A DNA stretch of 64,000 nt from NCBI RefSeq assembly GCF_025698545.1, contig NC_068575.1, forward strand, positions 62,257,980 to 62,321,979, read 5' to 3'. Shown here in pieces: positions 51,777 to 61,777 of the stretch (position 1 is its first letter; every line of letters starts with the position of its first letter). Source of the stretch: Gossypium raimondii. Taxonomy: Eukaryota; Streptophyta; Magnoliopsida; Malvales; Malvaceae. The notes beneath the pieces were generated by a model, which worked only from the letters and a program-made list of their open reading frames with translations, was not told the origin of the DNA and ran no database searches. The translations under genes and the position numbers were made by a program.

Positions 51777-53536
51777 TCACCGGATACGGTTCAATTGAGA
51801 GAATGGCTCACGGTTCACTTTTGGAGCAGTTTTAGCCACTTCTGGGACCCCAAAAACATTCCAGAACCTTAGTGTCTCATCCCCTGCAGCTGATGCCACG
51901 GTGCACCCATCAGGGCTTTGAGCCATGTAAAGTACTCTAGACGTGTGGCCGGTTAGCTCTGCCATCTTCACCATCGATGGATATTTCCAAAGAGTTAATT
52001 GGTTCTGAGTAAATCCATGAGAACTCAATAGCTCCCTCTCATTCTTGCTCCACAGCAATGAGCAAACCTGAGAGCCGGTGTCAACTGAATTCAAGCATGC
52101 ACCAGTGTGTGTGTTCCAAAACTTAATGGTTCGATCGCCGCCACCTCCACCTGTGGCCAGCAAATTGCTCTGGAAAGGGCACCAGGCAAGGGCTTTGACA
52201 GCTGAGGTATGCTCCTCCAACCTGTGTAGCCATTGAGTTGGTGAATTTGAAGATGCCATGGACCTATCCCATATGTGAACAACATTATCATTGCCTCCAC
52301 TGGCTAGTTGTTGCCCGGAAGCCGACCATTTCAGCCCACAAACCTCTTGCTCATGCCCTCTGTAAGTTTCGACAATATGGGATCTAATTCTCACATCGTT
52401 GTTAACAATCTGACCATCCATTCCTCCTGTCGTGAGGATGTGATTGTTCCATGCCATTGAACCCACTCTTGATCTATGACATCCTCTCAGAGTACGCAGC
52501 TGGAGCAACCAAGGGGAAGGTTAGTGTCAGACTAAACGTTGAAAAAGGGATAGCTGCAAATAAGTCTATAACATCGAACCTGTCGGTTGGAAGCTGAATC
52601 CCATAGTTGTACTTCAGAATTGTTCAAGCCGATGGCTATATGCCGACCATCGGGAGCCCAACTCACACTTGTTACGGGTCCATTTTCGTCATCAACAGTG
52701 ACAAGTTCTGAAGTAGAACTATCTGAAGCATCCCACAGATACACAGTGTTTCCGAGTGCTATTGCTAGTACATTGCTGCTGCCCCAATCCAATAAATTCA
52801 GGTAAAAATCGTCAACGAGATCAGGAGCATCCAATGTTCTCTCAGAGCTCTGAAGAATCAAAATAATAATTATGATCAGTCTGTTGAACCAAAAGTTTCT
52901 GAACTAATCAAATTATGCATAACAAGCTCTATTTACCTGCGGAATGTGTCTCCTGGGCTTTGCGGATTTGGTCGGATGTGCGGAAGCAGTTGAGTGCTCG
53001 GTAGGGAATAGTTCAACTGGTGCCGGTGGCTTGTTCTTGAAAGCCAAGATTCGGGTGCGGTTCATGTTCAAGGTCTCAGCAAGCTGCTTCCTGTAGGCCT
53101 CCCTGGCAGGTGAGCATACTGTTTGGTTCTCTTTAATCTTCCTTCCATCGGTCAGCATGTAATGCGCATAATCAAAGTCCATTGCTGAACGGTTTGGTAT
53201 GAATCTATCCATCTAAACAATAACAATAAAAGCACATTCAATTTCAATGTCATCACAAACCCAAATTTATCAACTAATTCAAAGCTGGTTTTCTAAAATC
53301 AATTTAAGACACCAAAGATTCGATCATCTAGAATCCTTTGTGTCAAATTGAAACCCATAAATCAAGAACAAGAAAAACTCAGATTTGCAATCATTAAAAA
53401 TTCAATAAAATACTAAATAATAAGTTGAAATATTTACATTTTCTTTAGAATTCTTTCTCTGGAGAAGCTGTTCTTGAAGTGGGCATCTAGATTGACCCTT
53501 CAAGTTTGAATAAGAATTCAAAGATCCTGCATCCAT
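51777..53536 (-). CDS. CDC20: CDC20 (FIZZY) APC/C activator, copy D, intact
   Basis: Complement of exons 53438-53536, 52937-53212, 52580-52849 and 51777-52499; 455 residues, same four-exon structure as A and C. KEN, C-box, RILAF, WD40 blades and the terminal NRIR are all present. It sits head-to-tail behind copy C, about 2.2 kb upstream, and is its closest relative, so C and D are a separate, older tandem pair from the A/B duplication. Variants peculiar to D include '[14 protein letters not shown]'. Intron 1 is about 70 bp longer than in C. Expected role: mitotic APC/C co-activator, as in the multi-copy CDC20 family of Arabidopsis. Confidence 0.94.
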
Positions 53537-53834
53537 AATATCAAAGTGTCCAAAAAATCCAAATATATATAATAATAAAAGATAAACAGAAAGCAATAAA
53601 CTATTTAAGATCCTGCAAGAAATAGTTAAGTAAAATCCAAAAATATATGTATACAATATACTAACTCAGAACCTGCAAAATTCAAATCAAAATTAAAAAA
53701 GAAAAATCGATAAACGAAAAAAGGATCAAATGAGAAACGTTAGCCAGAAAAAATTATTAAAGAGATGCTATGCTAGAGAAGCTGGAGATATTCGACAGAG
53801 AATTGATTGAAGATTAATGGAGGAATCGATGTAG

Positions 53835-53970
53835 TTTATATAATGAATGCCTAAAAGATAACAAGCGGAAGGTTTCGTAGTTCGAGTAATTTTTTAATCC
53901 GAGTTGAAGGACATATCTAGGATTTATTATGGAGAGCAGCAACGGCTAGTATGGTATGCGGCAACGGCTA
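53835..53970 (-). promoter_or_regulatory. CDC20-D promoter: TATA box and two MSA-like motifs
   Basis: TATATAAA on the minus strand at 53835-53842. Two GCAACGGCTA motifs at 53939-53948 and 53961-53970, 22 bp apart start to start, closer together than in A (55 bp) or C (44 bp). Confidence 0.72.
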
Positions 53971-54762
53971 ATTTTTCTTTTAACTGGTATCGTGTTCCTT
54001 ATTTGGTTGTTTTTTTTTTTTTCCTCTCTTTATTTTAGTTAATAAAATATAATATTTAATGGATATTTATTAAATAATATGAAAATAAAATTATAATTTT
54101 TTATTTTTATACAAATGAATTTTAATATCTATTACTATATATATATATATATAAAAGACACATTTGTGCACCGTAAAAATCTGGCCCTAAGCATCTGACA
54201 CGTGTACTTTTTTTAAATATATTTCTCAGCTAAAGGCTAGGAATTTGTGGTTGTGTGAAAGCAGCAGGCTTGGAGGCTTTTTCTCCCCTCAACTAGGGAC
54301 GTTTGGTAAAAGGAAAACGGTAAATGGAAAAGGAGAGAATGAGAAAGGAAAATAATTTTTGTTTTTATTTTTATATTTTTATTATTTAAAAATATTGTTA
54401 TAATTGTCGTATTATATTGTGTTTATATCATTTTAATTACTTTCCAAATATTGTATATATATCATATATTACTTCACTTATTATTTTGTATAAATTATTC
54501 ACGAATTTTATGTTAATATTCGTGATCTATATTGATAAGTTTTTAAATTATTTTAATAATGTTATAATGACGTTGAAAAAATAAATCTTAATTTATGACC
54601 TATTGGTTCGGTGTTAACATTTCCTAGAGATAATCTAACAATGGGGTCTAGAACCAATTTATGGCTTAGAACCCTACATATAATAGTGCATCATGGGCCT
54701 AGGGCAATTATACCAAAGCCACATTAGCAAAAACTCAAAGTTTAAATCTGTAAAACACTGTT
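53971..54762. other. Intergenic region
   Basis: Contains a T tract (about 54009-54021) and a short AT microsatellite (about 54136-54154). No gene or clear element seen. Confidence 0.5.
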
Positions 54763-55204
54763 ACATTTCGATCACATAACATCAAAAGGATGAATTTACA
54801 ACCAAAAAGGATCCCAGTAACTTGATGTGGCCTAATGCCTCAGACTTCTAATTATCTAGCCTTGTCATTGAGATTTGGCCCCTGTAATAGACCTTTCTAA
54901 CAATTAGATACTTGGAAGATATAAAAAAAAATCACAATTATGAAGTCAAAGTTTAAATCAGTCAAACATCTTAACTCATAAGCTAATGGCAGGCTGGCAT
55001 GTTCCGGTAAGCCGAAAAAAGTTTGATACATTTCGATAACAGAACATCAAAAAGGAATATACAAACAAAAGGCTCCGATTAACCTGACATCGGCCTAGTG
55101 GTCGTATCGCATAAAGAAATGGTTCGGACTTCTATTTGTTTTAGCCTAGTCATTGAGATTTGGGATCACAAATCTATTTGTCTAGCCTTGTCATTGAGAT
55201 TTGG
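54763..55204 (-). repeat. Local duplications of the SPPL1 3' end
   Basis: The 23-base stretch that encodes 'PNLNDKA' just before the SPPL1 stop (55182-55204) recurs at 55142-55163 with one change and exactly at 54856-54878. A wider match joins about 54763-54878 with 55028-55163 ('acatttcgat', 'aacatcaaaa', 'cagacttcta/cggacttcta'). The stretch therefore holds two diverged copies of a unit of about 115-135 bp plus a third copy of its end. Confidence 0.75.
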
Positions 55205-57321
55205 CATGGTTCCTTCCCATAATTCAGCTAGATCCTTCCTTAACCATGAGATAAAAAATATAGGTCCCAGCGTTGAAGGTACCTGTGTAAAATTACAGGA
55301 TTGAGGATATAATGCCACAGAAGAACCCGGGGAAAACAATTAAATATTATTACCCGTTGAATGTAAACCGCATTGGATATTGATAAAGTAGTTTGATAAG
55401 AGTGATAATAAAGTACCAGGTAAAGAAGAGCAGGTTGAGGTGAGTGAGTCAAAATGCCAGCTGCGAGGGCGGTCACCAATCCGATAGCATACCCAGGAAG
55501 AGCATACCATATATACTTGTTCCCCTTCAAGGAATGCAAATCTAAAAGATTTACGGTGTCCCTACTATTTCGATGATCAAAACAAAGGACTAATGCTAGA
55601 AGCATGGCGGGAATGGCCTACATGAACATAAAATGAAATTAATCAGAACCTTTAATGATAAGGAAAAAGACGGAAACTAACCGGCAAAATAGTGTAGAAC
55701 TGGCAAACAGTGCTAGAATGTTATTCACAATATGTCACATGCATAAGTTGGGAGTGCTTGTCGTTACAAAAGCATGAATTGCAAATTGTTTATGGTTGGT
55801 CCACAAGTACACAGCACTGGTATTCCTTGTGCAAGTATCATCTGCACACTAAGATTTGATTGAGAGGACATGTTTGTTCATCTAATGGCAATCATGCCGG
55901 GAAAAGGGGCAGTAAGTAATAACAACAAACTTTTCAAAGCTCGAAACTAGACCTCACAATATCAGACATGATACAGGAAAAAAAGAACTACAAAAAACTT
56001 ATAAAACATGACATGAATGCATGAACATGGCAAAATCTATATAACCACAAATTATTAACATGTCAAAATTTATATAAATAAAAACATTTTAAACATAAAT
56101 ATAACACAAGAAAATACATGAACACGAATACTCGAATTACCAGGTTTAATTGAAATGCACCTTAAAATAGATACTAATAAATGTTTGCCCAGTAACAAAG
56201 AACAACACAGACATGCAAATATGCAAGGCACCGCATGATATGTGACATGGGAAAATAAAGAGAATAATGAATTGAATACATTAACTCTAAACAAAAAAAA
56301 GTCTCACTGTAGGGAATTCAATAGTATTGCACCAGTAAAGTTGCCCGTAATTACTGCTGAAGCAGCATAGCAGACAGATATCTGAATTATTCTACATATT
56401 CATTCATGAAAAATTGGGCTCAAAATAATGAGATGCAACGATGACGGCTAATTTCATCAAGTAAGACACCTTCAAAAGGTAACAAAAACTACTTTGAAGA
56501 TACAGAAGATAATGCTTTCATACCATATCACCTAGACCGAGTATCATGAAGTCTGCTGTATTCCCAGCAGGGGATGCACCACCCCACAAATTCCTTGGAA
56601 ATACAATCTTTACAGGCAACTCAAGCTTTTTTGTTATAAATTGCAAGCCAGGAAGACTCAAACTATTAGCAACTGTGTGAACCGGGTTTGATGCTTGCTT
56701 TGTTGCCACTGATACCATGACATTAGCGCCGAAAAATCTTTCAGAGAAGAAAACCCAGAATATGTCATACACAAACAAACATACAAGAAGCATCGCACAT
56801 ATTTTAATGTTCGGAAGGCGGACATGACTCACAAATGCAACACAGAGAGAGATCCCTAACAAATTGTTCAAAATCCAATGACCTGAAACAAGCCAAGTGG
56901 CAACTATAAAGATGCATGCCAACAACAATAACCCCTGTATTCTTGTAAATGACTTCGAACAGCATTGAGACAGAAATGGGTCAGCCAAACCGAATTGCGA
57001 TTTCAAGTAAGCAACATGAGGAGATAGCCAGAAGAAAAGGGATGAAACAGAAGCGATAGCCGTGAATGCAGTCAAGAGTTGTGAGACAGACGAGAAAAGG
57101 TAAAACATCAATAGCAAGCTGCAGGAGCTCATTACCGGGATCATTAGAGCTTGGGACCTATCTAAAGTAATTGATGCCTCCAACAAGTCACGGTTCCGCT
57201 CCATTTCTTTCCCATGATTCAGAGCACGAAATGCAGATCCAAATGTTACAGCCATCGCCGTAACTATAAGAGTCATAGGAGCAGGTTCAAGTAAATATAA
57301 AAGCTTCCATAAAGATTCCAT
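55166..57321 (-). CDS. SPPL1: Signal peptide peptidase-like intramembrane protease (SPPL1 type)
   Basis: Complement of exons 56524-57321, 55417-55617 and 55166-55282, GT-AG, 371 residues. SPP-like proteins are GXGD aspartyl proteases that cut membrane-spanning segments of type II proteins within the bilayer, in endomembranes. The catalytic motifs are all present: YD (185-186, in 'VYDIFWVF'), GLGD (262-265) and PAL (328-330, in 'QPALLYL'). About nine hydrophobic segments can be picked out. The length and C-terminal 'PSTLGPIFFISWLRKDLAELWEG' match the plant SPPL1 group, which lacks the long N-terminal protease-associated domain of SPPL2 to 5. The GLGD/AIPA junction falls at an exon boundary. 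The start MESLWKLLYLLEPAP is the natural family N-terminus. Downstream lie duplicated pieces of its own 3' end. Confidence 0.93.
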
Positions 57322-58330
57322 AACTAATCATGTATGCTCTTTAAGCACATAAACCAAATACAACACACGATGAGCTCAAAGTTGCACAACCTCCCTAATG
57401 AACACTATAAGCAGAGAAATCCATGCAACCTGCAAAACAATGCCAATTCAATAACTATTAAAACACTTAAAAACAGATCGGTAGCTAAATCAAATAAAAT
57501 TGATGCAGCCCTAGCCACTACTAATATATCATGTTTTACAGGTAAAAGAATAACAATTTAAGATAAAATGGAAAAAAAAAAAAAATCAATTTCACTGCAG
57601 AAGCCATACTTTCAAAATAAAAAAACGAACAAAGGTCATCTATAAAATTGCAACCTTAGCATCCCATTCCCCATTCTGTTTAATCCTTTTTGAGGCAACA
57701 TTCATTCCTCTGATTTTGCATATAAAATCTCAAAAGCCAAACAGAGACATGAAGGAAAATATGCTCCAAACAACCACCTAAAATCCAAAAAATTTAACTG
57801 CATACACGTCTTAAAGATGTAAAACTAAAAAAACTTAATTACAATTCAAACAAATTTTCTTTAATCACACGAAGCCCCAAATCCACATTAGACCTAATTC
57901 AATTGCTTAGCTTAGCTGCATTCAACTACGACTACCATTCTCGTCGAGAAACAATTAAACGTACATTTTCGTTTCTGTTTTACGTCGATGTATATAAAAT
58001 CACCTCAGAAACTTAAATTCCATACAAATCAACATGCAGAAAGTTTAAGATGAAACGCACTGATAATTACTCAAGATATGTGCAGACAATCTAAGGCTTA
58101 CAAATTTTTATGAAAAGAAAATAATAAATAAAATAAATTCTTACATATAAGCATATTCTAACCCCCAAAAAAATGTACAACAAAAATTTGATCTTCGACG
58201 ATGAGTAAAAGGACAAGGGAAAGAAACATAAATTAGGATTAAGAAAAATAATGTGGTAAGATTATGGAGAAGATATTTTCGTTAAAGACTAACCTTGGAC
58301 TTGGTTTATTCACTTCGACAAATTTTTGGC
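57322..58330 (-). other. Likely 5' leader and promoter of SPPL1
   Basis: No coding sequence. On the minus strand a possible 5' UTR intron acceptor lies near 57429 ('ttttgcag/gttgcatgg'). An upstream boundary near 58290 is plausible but not proven. Confidence 0.4.
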
Positions 58331-58974
58331 AAGTGCTTTTACTTTTTTAATTTAAGATGATTTTTACAAAGCAATATTTAGTTGTTGATTTTTTTTAATT
58401 TGTTTCTTGAATTTTTCTGGATTTAATTAGTTTTGGAATTTCACAGTTTTTTTCAATTTAATCATTGAATATATATTCTATATTTGTTCAATGATGAAGT
58501 ATTATATGATTGTACCATATCATTTATCTTTATAATTTGAAAATTTTAAATTTTTAAATTAAAAATTTAGATGTTGCCGTGAAAGGTCATCATGCCGGAA
58601 TTTAAATTAAAAAATTATCAAATTCTGAAATTATTGTAGATAAAAAATTAAAATCTAAGTTAAAATTTACCAAATTTAAATACTAAAGTAATTTAAATTT
58701 TTATATATATTTTTAGTTTAATTTCACATAACAAATATTCCACGTAATGAATACTACCCTTAGTCAAACAATATAAATCTTAAACCGTACAAATAAAGAT
58801 AGCTATGGTTATATCTAAAAAAAATACATATTAACCAGTAGTCAAGGGTTTGATCCTCGACCTGGGTATGGAGTAATTTTAAAACTCGTGACAACATCTA
58901 CCTCTTAATGGGCTTATAAAATGCGAAAAACTAGTTACTGGGTTCGCTTCAATAGATACCTTGATAAATAAAAA
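58331..58974. other. Intergenic region
   Basis: AT-rich. A short stem-like piece near 58844-58864 ('gtcaagggtttgatcctcgac') resembles a tRNA T-arm, but no further tRNA structure is present. Confidence 0.45.
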
Positions 58975-59430
58975 ATCATGTAAAATTTTAAAATTCACCG
59001 TTAAACATTAAAAATGCATATTTTGTAAAAATTCTAAATCGAGTGAAAAACTAACTCTTGTTGAAATATCTATACTATAATAAATTTATTAACCGAGTTG
59101 GTATATAAAATTATATATTAAATTAAAATTCATGTATAATTTTAAAATTTATCTTTAAATATTAAAATGTATCATTTTATGAAAATTCTAAATTGACATG
59201 AGAAACCTTTTCTTGAAATATCTATACTATTAATAGAACTCATGATTGAGTTGGTATAAAATTACATATTAAATTAAAATTAATATATAACTTTAAAACT
59301 TGTCCTTAAATATTAAAAAATGTATTATTTTGTAAAAGTTGAAAATCAAAGTGAGAAACTAATTCCTATCAAAATATCTACTATTAATAAAAATCACGAG
59401 TTAGTGTCACAAAGTTAATTGGGTATCAAC
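58975..59430. repeat. Three diverged tandem repeats of about 153 bp
   Basis: Units starting near 58975, 59131 and 59281 share, in order, 'tttaaaat/ct', 'ttaaa.attaaaa', 'aaaattctaaat', 'gagaaac', 'gaaatatctatactat' and 'gagttggtat'. A shorter echo of the end ('tatctatattattaataaaaat') follows at about 59480. AT-rich and non-coding. Confidence 0.7.
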
Positions 59431-60359
59431 TCTATTATTAATAAAATTACTATCTTAGTTGGTGTCACGAGTTAACAATATCTATATTATTAATAAAAAT
59501 TCTAAGTTAGTGCCACGGACAGTTAGAAAATGTTTAATATACCATTTCATTAAATGATTATTATTTTGATGTTTTTTTAAATTTGTTTCATACTTTTATA
59601 TAGTTTTAAAATAAAATAATTAAAAATAACATTTTAAGAATTTGAACTCGTATTTGATGGATTTATAAACAAATATTTTACCATTATATCAATAATATTT
59701 TTAATAAACTTTAAAATTAACTTTTAACCTCTCAACAAAATTGGAGTGTATAATGACTAATTATATGTTTATTATATGTTATTCTTAAACATAGATCTGT
59801 ATTTTAAATTTATGATTTTCATAAGCATACCTAATAAAATTTTTAATTTTAATAAGGAGGAAAAACGGCTTTTTAATTTTTAATAAAGAAAGTTTGAAAA
59901 TAACATTTATTAATGTAAGTTTAATTTACCTACTTTTGTTTCTATGCATTTATTTTTATTAATGTTTATTTGAAACTTGCTTCAATACCGTATTATATAT
60001 TGTGAACTTATTTTGGTTGTTGAGCATTCCACTTTTAACGATAATTTCTTTTTACATTTAAAAATATTCTTAATTTTAATTTTAGTACATATTTAGTATA
60101 TAAGTTAGTAATAAATTAATTTAATTAGTAATGTTTAGTCTCATTCATAAATTAATTTTAGTAAAGAGAATAAAAATTTTAGTTTATTTTGAAGATGTAT
60201 TATTTTTTACAAGAGTTATTACTTATCTTTCTAATTTAAGTTTAAATTTATACTAATTATTTTTATTTCATGCTTAACTATTATAATACATATATAATAA
60301 ATATTTTTTTATGTTATTACAAACAAAGTGTGTTTTTCTTTAAGCTTTTATTTTTTATA
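59431..60359. other. AT-rich intergenic region
   Basis: Very AT-rich with no coding frame and no recognised element. Confidence 0.5.
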
Positions 60360-61010
60360 AAGAGCAATATTTGTCGCTCACATAGAGAGAAAAGAGCCAA
60401 AACAATTGAAGCACTTGAGAGCTAGAATGCTATAACTTATCCCTCCCATGAGAAAGAAAATGCATTTAGATATCCATTGTAGCTATCGCAACAAGGACCA
60501 AGGATGGAGACGCGTTAAAACACAAATAAGAGGTGCTCAATCACTCATTCCAAGACAAGTGCATTGATTCCCAACAATAACTGCACTCTCCACGTTAACA
60601 ACTATCAACTCTGCAAGACAAATCACAAAGAAGACAAAAGGTGAGGTGAGAACTAGAGTTAATCTCAAGCTTAGTAAAAGGCCCACACCTCCAAATGGAG
60701 GCAAGAACAACAGCCTAATCGCCCAAAACCATTTACTTCGACAAGTCAAATATAGTGGTAGAGAAACAATGCTGAATGAGTGAAAAAAAGAAGAAGCAAA
60801 CTCTAGCCAAACTCTCCCTTAAAGAGATGAAAGAATCCAACGAATGAATAACGAAAATATGATGAAAAAGTCGAAATAAACCCATTAGTTCATTGAAAGA
60901 GGAAAGCAACGAACCAATCGCACAAGCAATGCCAACAAGGCAATGTGTTGCTATTAAAGATAGAGGAGGTTTTAGAGAGAGTATCAGCTACGGATCCAAA
61001 TTATTCACTA
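60360..61010. other. Unidentified, more complex non-coding patch
   Basis: Base composition is clearly richer in G and C than the flanks and reads like former coding or element sequence, but every frame is short. Neither strand gives a domain I recognise. A broken transposon or gene relic is the simplest view. Confidence 0.35.
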
Positions 61011-61777
61011 TTATTTTTTATACAAAGCTTATTTGTACCCATAATTCCTCCTTTAAAAATAGAAAAAATCATACTTAAATAAAATAATAATGTCAAATAA
61101 AATAGTGATAAATCCACTGCTACTAAGTTTTTAATTCAACCCGAATTCTCATTTGATACCATACAAATATAAAATATAAAGAGATTATTGGATAAAATAT
61201 AAAATAAATTTTTTTATGTGTACAAAGAAATAAATAAATCACTACACGCCTAGGAAGAGCTAGCTGGATAAAATAAAATAATACTTCACGTGTTTAGTAT
61301 TAAGAAAATAATGTAAATGAACTAATAATACGAATAAACATTTTGTTTCATTTTTCATACATGACAAACAGACACGCCATTTCGTTGCAATGTAAGGACA
61401 AAATGGGTAATTTAACTACATGCCATGCCCGCCCCGCACTTTTACCAAATCAAAACCCACTTATCCAACTGACACTCTGACTCATAAACATGTGGCATTC
61501 TACCATAACGCACCGCAGCAAGCCACTGGAATTCCCAAAACACCCTTAATCCCAAGAGCAAAAGATTTTTGATATTTAAGGGACTACTGAACCACCCATT
61601 GACCTTAATATCTCCGCCATTTTACACTCTTCCGCCTGTACTTATCACTGTAACCAAAAGGGGAAAAAAAAAATCACTGGACCCAACAGAAAGCTAAAAC
61701 TTATTACTAATAATTTCAAAGAAAAAGGAGCGTATCATCGAAGCGGAAGCGGGATTCGCGGTGGTAACTATACTGCG
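61011..61777. other. Promoter region and 5' leader of TPP2
   Basis: AT-rich up to 61400, then a mixed region with pyrimidine tracts typical of a plant promoter and leader (61550-61777). No separate gene. Confidence 0.45.

Noticed and set aside
58844-58864. tRNA T-arm-like stem
   Set aside because: No other arm of a tRNA can be found around it; probably chance or a SINE crumb.
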